Of a stretch of 64,000 nt of DNA, positions 25,782 through 34,882 are shown in pieces. The notes beneath the pieces are model-generated. The model was not told the DNA's origin. It did no database searches and saw nothing but the letters and a program-made list of their open reading frames with translations. Source of the DNA: JAWCNN01 sp038848005. Its GTDB lineage: Archaea; Thermoproteota; Bathyarchaeia; Bathyarchaeales; Bathycorpusculaceae. The position numbers and the translations under genes are program-made. Location: assembly GCA_038848005.1 (NCBI GenBank), contig JAWCNZ010000003.1:15970-79969 (forward strand), read 5' to 3'. Numbering within the stretch: position 1 is the first letter of the stretch; every line of letters begins with the position of its first letter.

Positions 25782-25823
25782 TAAATGTCGTCAGTTTTGC
25801 GGGGTTTTTGACGACGACATTTA
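25782..25823. terminator. 11-bp perfect inverted repeat between cysK and tRNA-Lys
   Basis: TAAATGTCGTC (25782-25792) and GACGACATTTA (25813-25823) pair perfectly around a 20-base loop containing two T runs. It lies between two convergent transcription units, so it could end or protect either. A sibling hairpin occurs at 55901-55944. Confidence 0.5.
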
Positions 25824-25834
25824 CCGTGTGTTGT

Positions 25835-25939
25835 TGGCGGGCCCGACGGGAATTGAACCCGTGACCCCCGGGTTTCTCTGCGCTTTTGTGTTTTGCGGTT
25901 TAAAAGCCCGGTGCTCTATCCTTACTGAGCTACGGGCCC
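25835..25939 (-). tRNA. tRNA-Lys(UUU) with intron, CCA encoded
   Basis: On the minus strand the acceptor GGGCCCG pairs fully with CGGGCCC, followed by discriminator G and an encoded CCA. The D arm is GCTC...GAGC, the T arm ACGGG-TTCAATT-CCCGT. Anticodon stem CCGGG/CCCGG encloses CTTTTA, anticodon UUU. A 27-base intron follows position 37; CUUU of the loop pairs with AGAG of the intron to give the four-base central helix with UAA and AAA bulges, the bulge-helix-bulge cut by the archaeal splicing endonuclease. No nearby tRNA genes. Confidence 0.93.
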
Positions 25940-26031
25940 TTTAGGCTGTTTATGAATGGTTTTGAGGAGTCTTTTTAGGGTTTCGATTTGATGTTTTGTT
26001 TTGATTGGTTTAAGTGTGGTTTTAATTAGTT

Positions 26032-27300
26032 TTATTTTGGTTTTCTGCGGATTGGAATTTTAGCTAGTATTTTGAGGAACATAGTTGCTGTATATGGTGC
26101 GATGTGGATGGCGGTGGCTGTGAGAATTATGGATGCCATTATGGCGAGCGCCAGCGGAAGCGTGTTTGCTGGGGCTGGAGGGAGTGGCGGTAGTATTGGT
26201 AATACGTATTTTTCTATTATGGGTATGATTGTGAGGGTTGTGAGGATTGCCGTTATCACTGTTAGGGTTGTGAGGCGCGTGTTGGTTTTTTGTTCGGTTT
26301 TTGTGGTTATTATTGTGTGAATCCTAGAGAGTTTCTCGTTTACGGCTTTGTTAAGCTCTGAAATTCCAAGTTTTTCTTCGGCGAGCCACCACCAGTCGCT
26401 GACGCTTCCGTAAATTTGGTGTCTAGCCTCGTAGATTTCCTCCAAACCAGCAACAACACGGTTTTCAGCTTCAACAAGCTCTTTTACGCCTTCGCTGAGA
26501 ACACGAGTAAGCAAGAGGTCATAAGTCTCATGAAGTATGAGTAAACAATTGAGAAGCCCAAAGCATGCTACGTCACCAATCACATCGCCATGTGTGGGAA
26601 CAGCATCCAACACGCTAAAAGCCTCATCCCAAAAATCGTCAGAGCAAATCCGCAACATAGTATTCTGTGAAAAGAAACCGCTGACGCCAACGCTCGGTGA
26701 GATGTCAACCAACTCGTTTGACACACACTCGGCTGAACGCATTTTATAGAATCTATTACATGCGGCGCCACCGACATAAACAGAAGCAACAACCGAGGCT
26801 GTTCTAAAATCTTCGTCGTAGGGCAATTTTATTTTTATTTGGGGGAATGTTGCCCTTGCAAGACGCCCCAGCCTAACATAAACAGGCACTTGAATGTTAT
26901 CCCACCAACCAAATGCGTCCAAAAGCTCGGTTTGTCTAGTGAATTCTTGTTTAGCTTCTTTCAGCAAACCCTCAAAATTGCGACGTGAAATATTTTCTCC
27001 AGCATTTTTAAGCTTGCTCTTCAAATAACGCTTAATAAATAACCCTCCTACTTCGATGCTCACACGCTTTAATTTTTCGGTGTAGGCTGTGCATGCCACT
27101 GCGTAGCCTAAACTCAAAAGTTCCTCCACAACATTTTTCGGCTTAACCCTCACCCTAAGATTTGAGGCGCCAACATCAAAAGCCCACAAATAAGTTATTG
27201 CGTATCCTCTAACCTTAAGCGGAGGCTCATTATAGGTTGGAGAAACCTCGCTGGTTTTCAAACGCTTAAACGGGCATGTGAACCACTGTGGTTTTGACAT
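26032..27300 (-). CDS. Orphan protein with two C-terminal membrane spans
   Basis: 422 residues, no family recognised. The first 330 residues are soluble and helix-rich, with Cys/Trp-containing motifs (WFTCPFKR at the start, FGWWDNIQVPVY, SDWWWLAEEKLG). A Thr-rich segment (TTKTEQKTNTRLTTLT) precedes two hydrophobic spans (about 345-365 and 383-410) separated by a proline-rich turn (PILPPLPPAP), and a basic tail RRKPK ends it. Topology with a long helical domain before two spans recalls gated channels, but no signature such as GMN is present. Lies between tRNA-Lys and a PadR gene. Confidence 0.7.
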   Translation of the reverse strand: MSKPQWFTCPFKRLKTSEVSPTYNEPPLKVRGYAITYLWAFDVGASNLRVRVKPKNVVEELLSLGYAVACTAYTEKLKRVSIEVGGLFIKRYLKSKLKNAGENISRRNFEGLLKEAKQEFTRQTELLDAFGWWDNIQVPVYVRLGRLARATFPQIKIKLPYDEDFRTASVVASVYVGGAACNRFYKMRSAECVSNELVDISPSVGVSGFFSQNTMLRICSDDFWDEAFSVLDAVPTHGDVIGDVACFGLLNCLLILHETYDLLLTRVLSEGVKELVEAENRVVAGLEEIYEARHQIYGSVSDWWWLAEEKLGISELNKAVNEKLSRIHTIITTKTEQKTNTRLTTLTVITAILTTLTIIPIIEKYVLPILPPLPPAPANTLPLALAIMASIILTATAIHIAPYTATMFLKILAKIPIRRKPK

Positions 27301-27413
27301 TGCAAAGCCTAAAATACAATTGGTTTTTGCATTAATTTATTTCTGTTTTTAGGTTTTCCCGCTGTGTTATGCGCTGGTTATGCGTCCATGTAAAGCAAAA
27401 ATGGGGTTGAAGG

Positions 27414-27785
27414 TTAAGGGTTTGACTGAACTTTCAGCAAATTTGTTATGAAATTTTTGATTTTGTCGTTTGCGCTTAGGATTGTTTCTATTGTTTTTCT
27501 GCCCTTGTCAGTGAGTTGGTAAACACGTTTACGTTCGTTCCACGTTCCCTCAATCAGCCCGTTCCGTTCAAGCGAATACAAAAGCGAATAAACCGTGCCA
27601 GAACTCACCAACAAATGGAATTTGTTGTGTATAAACGAGATTACATCGTAGCCGCTTAACGGCCCGTTGCGCAGCTCCGCCAAAATAATAATGTCCATAA
27701 AGTTTTTAATGATTCTCTCGTGCATTTTCTTTAATATTTTGCCTTCCAACCTTTCACCGCCAAGGATTATGGTCAACGCAGTCAT
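27414..27785 (-). CDS. PadR-family transcriptional regulator
   Basis: 123 residues with the PadR winged helix: FMDIIILAELRNGPLSGYDVISFIHNKF, VSSGTVYSLLYSLERNGLIEG and the wing KRVYQLTDKGRKTIETIL. PadR proteins are repressors that release DNA on binding small phenolics or other effectors. A perfect 19-bp palindrome sits 51 bp upstream of its start and is the probable operator. Divergent from the CdvA-like gene. Confidence 0.88.
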   Translation of the reverse strand: MTALTIILGGERLEGKILKKMHERIIKNFMDIIILAELRNGPLSGYDVISFIHNKFHLLVSSGTVYSLLYSLERNGLIEGTWNERKRVYQLTDKGRKTIETILSANDKIKNFITNLLKVQSNP

Positions 27786-27835
27786 GTTTAATCACACTCT
27801 AAGATTTTAGGTTAGATATAAATATTTAAATTTTG

Positions 27836-27854
27836 TTCTAATTCTGAATTAGAA
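27836..27854. promoter_or_regulatory. 19-bp perfect palindrome upstream of the PadR gene
   Basis: TTCTAATTCTGAATTAGAA has 9-bp arms around a single T. It lies between the divergent PadR and CdvA-like genes, just upstream of a TATA-like stretch for the PadR gene (aaatatttatatc on its strand). A PadR dimer site is the simplest reading. Confidence 0.6.
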
Positions 27855-28071
27855 GTTGAAACAGAATAAAACAAGTTTAAACAAAACCAAAACCCCGACA
27901 AGGCAATGTTTCAAAATTCAATTATATAAAACATCAACAAAACCCTACAATTTTAAACATAACTTTCCACCCAAAAGCCAAAACCCACAGCCCTTAAACA
28001 GCCAGCAATATACCCACATATTAACAAACGTTATTTCCACTTTCCGCCAAAAACCAAAACGGTGCCCAAAC

Positions 28072-28626
28072 TTGATTTCATGGAAAACATCCCTCAAAAG
28101 ACTAAACAAAGAATATGAAACAGCAATGAAAAAGAAAAACGCATTAGACAAATTACTCGAAACAGGCAGAATTTCGCAGTCCACCCACGAAATCTTCAAC
28201 AAAGAATTCAACAGCGCAATCGCCGAACTAGACAGACAACGAAAAGACCTGCTTGAAAAAATGAACACAAAAATAAAAGGGCTTGAAGAACAAACAAAAA
28301 CCCTAGAAGTTTTACTCGCAAACCTTGAAATCCAACACGTAGCAGGCGAAATAGACGAAGACGTTTACCAACATGAAGCCACCCTCATAACAACAGGACT
28401 TGAAACCACAAAACGCGAATTAAACAACATAAAAGAAGCGTATAACCAACTCCTAAACGACATAAACACCCCCATGGAAGCCCCAACCACACAAGAACCA
28501 GAAACAACAATGGAAAACAAAGAAAACGAAAGCCTAAAAACCAGCGAAGCCGAGCCAACCGAAAAAATACAAAAACCAGAGAACACACAAATCCCAGAAA
28601 TAGCAGAACTAACAAAAACAGCCTAA
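28072..28626 (+). CDS. CdvA-like coiled-coil protein
   Basis: About 184 residues from TTG 28072 (MISWKTSLKRLNKEYETA). The coiled-coil core shows the pattern I associate with the archaeal CdvA-like family: LDKLLETGRISQSTHE, a long heptad stretch, then LANLEIQHVAGEIDEDVYQHE and TTGLETTKREL. CdvA recruits ESCRT-III homologues to the membrane in the Sulfolobus lineage; the CdvA-like relatives in other TACK archaea are uncharacterised. The hydrophilic Pro/Glu-rich tail (about 125-184) could be a docking peptide. The upstream open frame from 27856 looks non-coding (A-rich, no homology), with a TATA-like tatataaa at 27922. Family assignment is from memory of the motif and moderately sure. Confidence 0.65.
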   Translation: MISWKTSLKRLNKEYETAMKKKNALDKLLETGRISQSTHEIFNKEFNSAIAELDRQRKDLLEKMNTKIKGLEEQTKTLEVLLANLEIQHVAGEIDEDVYQHEATLITTGLETTKRELNNIKEAYNQLLNDINTPMEAPTTQEPETTMENKENESLKTSEAEPTEKIQKPENTQIPEIAELTKTA

Positions 28627-28660
28627 CAACACTCCATTTTTCTATAACCAAAGCTTAAGT

Positions 28661-31117
28661 TCAGTACTCACTTAAGAAGCTTATTTCTGGACACTCTTTA
28701 ACTGTTCTGCCCACACCTTTTTCCGCTGAAATTTCAAGCTGCAAAATTTTGCATGTACCAGCAATGTCGTTTTTGCTTTGGCTGAGGATTTCCGCGTTTT
28801 CGCTGTTTCCAGCGTAAATTTTCACCCGTCTTATTTCAGCGTTTAGAGGCTTTTGCCTTTCAGCTTTTTCCCTTCTAATTTCGGATATAACGGCTATTAC
28901 TAAGTCGCCCTTCCTTTCCGCTTCCTCATCAATCCTTTTCAAGTCAGGTTCAGGCCAAGGCGTTATTTGTAGGCTTTTCACGCCCACATTTTCAGCATAC
29001 ATCGCCTGGTAAATTTCCTCTGTTATGTGCGGCGTCACCGGCGCCAACAACTGGATTATGCGGTATAAAACAGTGTAAAGCGTGTATTGAACAGCTTTTC
29101 TTTGTTTTTCTCCGTATTTTTCAGGTTTGTAAAGTCTATCCTTAACCGCTTCGATGTATTGGTCGCAAAACACATGCCACGTGAAATTGCGCACTTCTTC
29201 AACGGCAACGTTGAATTGGCAATTTTCCAAGGCTTCTGTAACCTTCTGCGTTAACCTTTCCATTTTACTGAGAATCCACCTGTCCAAAAGCTGCAGCTCA
29301 AATTTTTCGCCGATTTTGTAGTCGCTGAGCTGAACGCTTACAAACCTCGCAGCGTTCCACAGCTTAGTCAAAAAGCGCCTGCCATACTCCACGTCTGACC
29401 AACGGAACGGAATGTCTGAACCTGTTGCTCCGCCAGCTGCAGCCCACTGCCTCGTGGCGTCTGCTCCATACTTGTTTAGCACTTCTGGCGCTGCAACATA
29501 ATTCTTAAGGGATTTACTCATTTTTCTGCCGTCTGAACCCAAAACCATGCCGTTTATTAAACAGCTTTTGTATGGCGTTTCGCCGAAAAGGGCTAAATGT
29601 CTAACCATTAAATAATAAGCCCACGTTCTTATGATGTCCACGCCTGAAGGGTGCAAATCCGCTGGATAAAGCCTCCGCCAGTCTTCACGGTCTGGCCAGC
29701 CTGCATGCACCGCGCACGTGATGGACGAGTCCATCCAAGTGTCGAAAACGTCTTTTTCTGGAATGAACTCTTTGCCTCCGCATTTTGGACACTTGCCAAT
29801 TCTTGGATTTTCAAGTTTTGGGTCTACTGGAACCCAGCTTTCCTCCGCCAAAATTGTTTCGCCACAGTTTTTGCAGTACCATACTGGTATGGGCGTTGCG
29901 AAAATGCGTTGGCGGCTTATAACCCAATCCCAATCCAACGAGCGCGCCCAGTCCGTCAAGCGGGTTTTCATGTAATCTGGATACCAAACCACTTTGTTTG
30001 CTGTTTCCTCCACTTTATCCGTTAAAATGCGAGTCTTCATAAACCATTGTTTACGTTCGAGGATTTCAACTGGTGTTCCGCATCTTTGGCATACGCCTAC
30101 TTCTTGCTTAAGCCTTTCAGTTTTTTCAAGCAACCCCTCAGCTTTAAGGTCTTGAACTATGGCTTCCTTCGCCTCTTTTATGGTTAATCCAGCATATTTC
30201 CCGCCGTTCTCATTTAACCTTCCATTCTCTGTTAAAAGAGTGACTACTGGAAGCTTATGTCTAATCACTGTTTTTACGTCTTCTTTGTCGCCGTAAGTGC
30301 ATATCATAACAACGCCAGTGCCGAAAGAGGGGTCAACCCCTTCATCCGCTATTATCTCAACCTTGCGGTTAACAACTGGAACAACAATTTTTCTGCCAAC
30401 ATACGCCTTAAACCTGTCGTCCACTGGGTTAACGGCAACCGCAACACAAGCGGGTATAAACTCTGGACGTGTAGTGGCTATAAGCAAATGCCCTTGACAG
30501 CCTCCCAATGGAAACCTAATATAGTGGAGTGCGCCTTCACGCTCTTCATATTCAACCTCAGCATCCGCAATAGCTGTTTCACAACGAGAACACCAATTCA
30601 CTGGGTGCGTACCCTGATAAATAAAGCCCTTCTTATACAAAATTATGAAGCTAAGCTGAGTACGTCTCCAATAGTCAGGGTCCATTGTGCGGTATTCCGT
30701 TGTCCAATCAACACTGCACCCCAAACGTTTCACGCCGTCCTTCATCAACGCAATATACTTTTCAACAAGCGCTTGGCACAACTCACGAAACTTGTCTGGT
30801 GGGAAATCCCTTTTATGTATGTTGTGTTCACGCTCCACCTGTACTTCGATGCTTAAGCCGTGGCAATCCCAACCCTGCGGAAAATAGACGTTATAGCCTC
30901 TCATACGTTTATAACGGGCGACGATGTCAAAATAAGTCCAGTTTAAAACGTTTCCCATGTGAAACTCGCCGGAAGGATAGGGTGGAGGCGTATCAATGCT
31001 GAAAGTTGGACGTTGCCTATCTCCCCAATCGAAACGGTAAATCCCCATATCCTCCCAAAGCTTCTGCCACTTCCGCTCAACAGCAACAGCGTCAAACTCT
31101 TTAGGCAAAGCCTTCAT
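28661..31117 (-). CDS. valS: Valyl-tRNA synthetase
   Basis: 818 residues, class I synthetase. HIGH-type motif FHMGN near residue 54, editing domain with TTRPEFIPAC and the KMSKS motif RKMSKSLKNY near 530; WDCHGLSIEVQVE is the valine/isoleucine subgroup signature. Zinc-finger Cys pairs occur at CSRC, CQRC, CKNC and CPKC. Anticodon-binding domain at the C-terminus. ATG 31117 is preferred to TTG 31123. Somewhat shorter than many archaeal ValRS, with a small C-terminal domain. Monocistronic. Confidence 0.95.
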   Translation of the reverse strand: MKALPKEFDAVAVERKWQKLWEDMGIYRFDWGDRQRPTFSIDTPPPYPSGEFHMGNVLNWTYFDIVARYKRMRGYNVYFPQGWDCHGLSIEVQVEREHNIHKRDFPPDKFRELCQALVEKYIALMKDGVKRLGCSVDWTTEYRTMDPDYWRRTQLSFIILYKKGFIYQGTHPVNWCSRCETAIADAEVEYEEREGALHYIRFPLGGCQGHLLIATTRPEFIPACVAVAVNPVDDRFKAYVGRKIVVPVVNRKVEIIADEGVDPSFGTGVVMICTYGDKEDVKTVIRHKLPVVTLLTENGRLNENGGKYAGLTIKEAKEAIVQDLKAEGLLEKTERLKQEVGVCQRCGTPVEILERKQWFMKTRILTDKVEETANKVVWYPDYMKTRLTDWARSLDWDWVISRQRIFATPIPVWYCKNCGETILAEESWVPVDPKLENPRIGKCPKCGGKEFIPEKDVFDTWMDSSITCAVHAGWPDREDWRRLYPADLHPSGVDIIRTWAYYLMVRHLALFGETPYKSCLINGMVLGSDGRKMSKSLKNYVAAPEVLNKYGADATRQWAAAGGATGSDIPFRWSDVEYGRRFLTKLWNAARFVSVQLSDYKIGEKFELQLLDRWILSKMERLTQKVTEALENCQFNVAVEEVRNFTWHVFCDQYIEAVKDRLYKPEKYGEKQRKAVQYTLYTVLYRIIQLLAPVTPHITEEIYQAMYAENVGVKSLQITPWPEPDLKRIDEEAERKGDLVIAVISEIRREKAERQKPLNAEIRRVKIYAGNSENAEILSQSKNDIAGTCKILQLEISAEKGVGRTVKECPEISFLSEY

Positions 31118-31180
31118 AATCAAACCACTTCAACTTTTAAGATAAACACACACCTAAAAAGTATTCTGCACATTTTATAA

Positions 31181-31200
31181 TTTTTAAAGAAAAAGGGGGG
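31181..31200 (-). terminator. C-run/T-run terminator-like element after the dockerin-bearing binding protein
   Basis: On the coding strand, CCCCCCTTTTTCTTTAAAAA begins 23 bases past the stop. The same C-run/T-run arrangement follows the genes ending at 37049 and 40973. Archaeal termination relies on T runs, so this is a likely transcript end. Confidence 0.5.
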
Positions 31201-31222
31201 TTAAGTTGGTGTTTTTGGTGGT

Positions 31223-33619
31223 TTATGGGTCGCTGAAGCTCCATTCGCATAGGAAGAATGCTGCTATGTTGCGTATGTCTTTCATGTCTATTAGGTTGCC
31301 GCCTGTTACGTCGCATGGGAAGTCCCAGTTGAGGTCGCCTGGTTCGGCTAGGAATGCTGCGGCTGCGGCGCGTATGTCTTTCATGTCTACAATGTGGTCA
31401 TTGTTTATGTCTTGTAAACCATAAGTGTGGCTTGAACCTAAAGCCATGAGGATGTAGAGTACGTTTCCTTCTTGTGCTGCACCGCCGTATGGACTAGCTG
31501 GTAGGAATACGTGGTCCTCGTTTGGCCAGCGAGACCAGTATTCAATTGAGTATATGTACCAGTCTGGGTGTCCTGACTCTGGTATGTATGGCAGTTCTTC
31601 GCCTACTATGTCGAAGATTTTGTTGGCGACTGCTTGTGGATCTTCTTCTACGTCTAATCTGTTGATTAAGTATTCAAGGTAGTAGTTTGCGTAGCCGTTG
31701 TAGTGGTTCCAGCATCCGCTCCAGCATGTGAACAGTTGCGCATAACGTTCGTATAGGTCGCCGTTTATGCCCCAGTGCATGCAGAAGTCTGCAAAGTCGT
31801 AGACGTATGTTTGCATTTCACCTGTGGTCCAGTCTGTGTACTGATCCCATGTTGTAGGTCTTGCTGCGAATGGTATATCGAGGGTTTCCATATCGTCACC
31901 GGAGCCGGGGTCATCGTTTATTGTTGCGGCTACGATTTGGTCTATTGCCCAAACGTCTGTCCAATCAGGCATGTCAATGATTGTCCATGGTCCTCCAACA
32001 GTTGGGTAGTCACTGTATCCGAGCATGACATTTACGCCTGGGATAGTGGCGTTCAGCTGGTCTGCTTCCCACACTAGGACTTCAAAGTTTGCTAGCCATT
32101 CGCTGGCTTTCTTTTTAACTGTGCCGATGACTAGCGGTGGGTCATTGTTGAACCAGCTACATGCTGGGTTATTGTGGAAGTAGTCCCAGATGGTGTATGC
32201 CCATTCACGGATTGCTGTTATGTTGTCGCCTTTCGTGTACCAGTCGCCGTTAGGCCAGTTGTATGGGCGGTTTGTCGCTGGGTTCCAACCTTGAATTTCG
32301 CCATTGTATATGTAGTAGCAGTTTTTGAATAGGATTTCCACGGCTTTGGTTACGTTATGTTTAATGAGGTACTTATCCCTGTTGGGATAGTTTACTAGGT
32401 ATTTGTTGGCTATAACGTCGTCTTTGGGTATGAGGAAGGCATTTGGATACTGAATGTCTGTGCCGTAAATGTGGTATATGCTTCCGTCTACACAGTAGTT
32501 GCTTGAAGCTTCGCTGTTAGCTGGATAATCCATTGTGAGGGCTATTGCCCAGTGTAGCCACTCCTCGCATATTGGCCACTTGCGGTAGTTTGGAACCATC
32601 AGCAGTGCGCTTTTGTCTGGGAAGTACGGCGCCGTCTTAAAGTAGGTGCGCAAGAATTCATAACCAGGCCAAGTTCCGTTTACACATCCTGGAACGTAGC
32701 TGCCGTCCCAATCAATCTTTTTTTCCTTGAGCATTTGTTCTATTTGTATGTTGCTTAAGCCTCTGTAATATCCCATGTATTTTGGTGCGGGTTGCCTGCC
32801 GAAAACTTTGATGCCCCACCAGTTGTCGTTCTTCTTGCAAATTGTTTGCGTCAACTCCGGATTGCGCCACCAAGATAGGAATAGACCGGATGCTACCCTC
32901 CAATCTGGGTTGAAGTCTGCAGCTAGCCAGTTGTTGGTGAAGTCAAGGTAGGTTTTGCCTGCTGCAACCATCGTCTCATTGATTTGTTGCCAAATATCAA
33001 ATGGAACTATTTGGAAGCCACGGGTTATGGTGCGGTATGCAATTGAACTGAATGCATAAGCTGGTTTTAAGTAGACTTTAAATGTTCTTGCATCAACTAT
33101 TTGGAAGGCGCTCATTCTGTCTTTGAGGGCAGCCATATAACCAGCAGCGGGAAGTGATTCAGGGAATGCTCCTAAAAGAAGCCAGCTGTACCGGACATCT
33201 GTTGTGTTTATGTCCCTGTACTTTTCAGGCGTGTAAGTGCCCTCTAGCCAACCATTCCAGTCAGCGACTTTCACCCAGTAAATGCCCTTACGAAGAGTTA
33301 TTGTCAAAATCGTGCCTGTTGGATCCCATTCAGGCGCTTTTTCAGCTAGCCACCCGGTAGTTGTGTTGCTTGCAACGTCTGATACAAACAGTGGCTCATA
33401 CATGAGGTATGTGTCCCAGCCCATCCCATCATTCATCTTTATCGGGTTGAAGTTGGTAAACTCCGGCCAGTAACCAGCACCCCAAATGATCTCATCCCGT
33501 TTTACCGTCACTGGTTGTGCCTGCACTGGAGATACATTAACACCAATAAGGCACATGTTCAACAGCAAAGCAGCCACAAGCAACAGAGCAACCGTTACGT
33601 GTCCATATCGCTTAACCAT
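31223..33619 (-). CDS. Family-5 extracellular solute-binding protein with C-terminal dockerin-like pair
   Basis: 798 residues. Signal peptide (about 1-35, ending SPVQAQP), then a long SBP_bac_5 type ligand-binding fold (about 40-725) with EIIWGAGYWPEFTNFNPI and ILTITLRKGIYWV, the peptide/oligosaccharide-binding protein class that feeds ABC importers. The last 65 residues are two F-hand repeats: DINNDHIVDMKDIRAAAAAF and DVTGGNLIDMKDIRNIAAFF, a dockerin-like module. No lipobox or membrane anchor is seen, so docking onto a cohesin is a plausible way to stay on the cell. ABC permeases are not in the window. ATG 33619 follows gagaggagagaaag. Downstream member of the secreted-protein cluster. Confidence 0.88.
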   Translation of the reverse strand: MVKRYGHVTVALLLVAALLLNMCLIGVNVSPVQAQPVTVKRDEIIWGAGYWPEFTNFNPIKMNDGMGWDTYLMYEPLFVSDVASNTTTGWLAEKAPEWDPTGTILTITLRKGIYWVKVADWNGWLEGTYTPEKYRDINTTDVRYSWLLLGAFPESLPAAGYMAALKDRMSAFQIVDARTFKVYLKPAYAFSSIAYRTITRGFQIVPFDIWQQINETMVAAGKTYLDFTNNWLAADFNPDWRVASGLFLSWWRNPELTQTICKKNDNWWGIKVFGRQPAPKYMGYYRGLSNIQIEQMLKEKKIDWDGSYVPGCVNGTWPGYEFLRTYFKTAPYFPDKSALLMVPNYRKWPICEEWLHWAIALTMDYPANSEASSNYCVDGSIYHIYGTDIQYPNAFLIPKDDVIANKYLVNYPNRDKYLIKHNVTKAVEILFKNCYYIYNGEIQGWNPATNRPYNWPNGDWYTKGDNITAIREWAYTIWDYFHNNPACSWFNNDPPLVIGTVKKKASEWLANFEVLVWEADQLNATIPGVNVMLGYSDYPTVGGPWTIIDMPDWTDVWAIDQIVAATINDDPGSGDDMETLDIPFAARPTTWDQYTDWTTGEMQTYVYDFADFCMHWGINGDLYERYAQLFTCWSGCWNHYNGYANYYLEYLINRLDVEEDPQAVANKIFDIVGEELPYIPESGHPDWYIYSIEYWSRWPNEDHVFLPASPYGGAAQEGNVLYILMALGSSHTYGLQDINNDHIVDMKDIRAAAAAFLAEPGDLNWDFPCDVTGGNLIDMKDIRNIAAFFLCEWSFSDP

Positions 33620-33777
33620 TTTCTTTCTCTCCTCTCTCAATTTACACACTAATTTAGTGTGTACATCTCATTTAAAAGGTTTATGGAACATTTGTACAGA
33701 AGAAAACTCTTTCATAAATCAACTCAACAAACCTTCACGCTTAACAGACTAATAACCAAAAAATAAAAATTGGAAAT

Positions 33778-34797
33778 TTAGGCTTTCTTCCTTTTGCGTC
33801 TGATGTAAACTGCACCCACTATCACCACTGCTATCACCGCCACAATTTGTATGACGTCCGGAGGCGGGTAATTTGTCGTTAGCGGATAACGGTCCTTATT
33901 AATTTCATCAATAACGTAAGGCTGATCGCCTATTCCGTCTCTGCCAATAACGAAACCGAATATCCAAGTACCATCCCAACCCTTATAGTCACTCCAGTAG
34001 TTTCCGTAAGTACCATTATCCCAAACGTTACTACCAAACCCAGCACCATATTTAGCTTGGGATCCGTTATCAGTGAAGTTGTTATGGTGAATGACGTTGT
34101 TTGAACTATATTCAGAAAGGTAAATGCCAGAACCTTTATTGCCCGTTATGTTATTTCCAATGACGCTGTTATAATGGCACATTCGTAGTGTAATAGCGCT
34201 GCCTGTGTTGTTTACTATGTTGTTTTCGATAATGCTATTATGGAAACAATCACGTTCTTCAATTTCTGTGTGTTTTCCCTCAAGGGTAATGCCGTTTCCA
34301 TTGTTCATTATATTACTTCCTGAAATAGTGTTGTTATTGCAGTAAGAATCGATATAAACGCCAAACCAGTTTTTTGTTATGTTGTTCCCTGCAATAGTGT
34401 TATACGAAGACTCCTCGAGGTAGATGCCATAGAAGAACAAACTGATATTTACGTTCTTGATTGTTACATTGCTCACTCCATAAAGGTATATTCCCATGCT
34501 AAACGTTATATTGGCACCTTTAACAGTGTAACCTCTCCCATCAAGGACCGTGTTATTTCTCTCCACGACTATTCCATAATCCACAGCGCGACTTATGATA
34601 TTATCGGTCAAAATGTAAGTTGTATAATCGGTTGTGTTGATGCATTGCAACGCCTCTTCGGGTTCGATTGTTCCATCAGCCCTAATGTAAATAGCCTCAA
34701 GCATTTGCACAGAAGCTTTAGCTGGTTTGACGCTGGATACCAGCACGCCTACCAGAAGCAAAGCCAACATTATTCCGTAAACTATTTTGTTCGACAT
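33778..34797 (-). CDS. Surface-anchored NosD-like right-handed beta-helix protein
   Basis: 339 residues: signal peptide (about 1-28), an introduction AIYIRADGTIEPEEALQ common to archaeal surface proteins, then NosD/pectate-lyase-like beta-helix rungs (repeated NTI..NNI.NN pattern, for example GNNITKNWFGVYI, SGSNIMNNGNGITL) to about 285, and a C-terminal membrane span with basic stop (VAVIVGAVYIRRKRKK). Beta-helix proteins of this kind bind or cleave polysaccharides, but no catalytic site can be pointed out. ggagaaagaggaaa precedes the ATG. Lies in the cohesin/dockerin cluster. Confidence 0.88.
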   Translation of the reverse strand: MSNKIVYGIMLALLLVGVLVSSVKPAKASVQMLEAIYIRADGTIEPEEALQCINTTDYTTYILTDNIISRAVDYGIVVERNNTVLDGRGYTVKGANITFSMGIYLYGVSNVTIKNVNISLFFYGIYLEESSYNTIAGNNITKNWFGVYIDSYCNNNTISGSNIMNNGNGITLEGKHTEIEERDCFHNSIIENNIVNNTGSAITLRMCHYNSVIGNNITGNKGSGIYLSEYSSNNVIHHNNFTDNGSQAKYGAGFGSNVWDNGTYGNYWSDYKGWDGTWIFGFVIGRDGIGDQPYVIDEINKDRYPLTTNYPPPDVIQIVAVIAVVIVGAVYIRRKRKKA

Positions 34798-34882
34798 TTT
34801 CCTCTTTCTCCCGAACTCTAAAGTAATATTTTACTCTAGAAAATAAAACTTGCGGAAAAGAAAAGAGGGGTATTTTATTATT

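Noticed and set aside
27856..28071. Extended N-terminus for the CdvA-like protein
   Set aside because: A-rich, low-complexity translation without family similarity, and it would span a TATA-like element.
28385..28651. Open frame opposite the CdvA-like gene with strongly hydrophobic translation
   Set aside because: An antisense artefact of the Lys/Glu/Asn-rich coiled-coil coding; no ribosome-binding site.
33778..34797. Repeated NNTI/NNI pattern considered as a DNA repeat or CRISPR-like array
   Set aside because: The repetition is at protein level (beta-helix rungs) with irregular DNA spacing; no direct repeats with unique spacers occur anywhere in the window.
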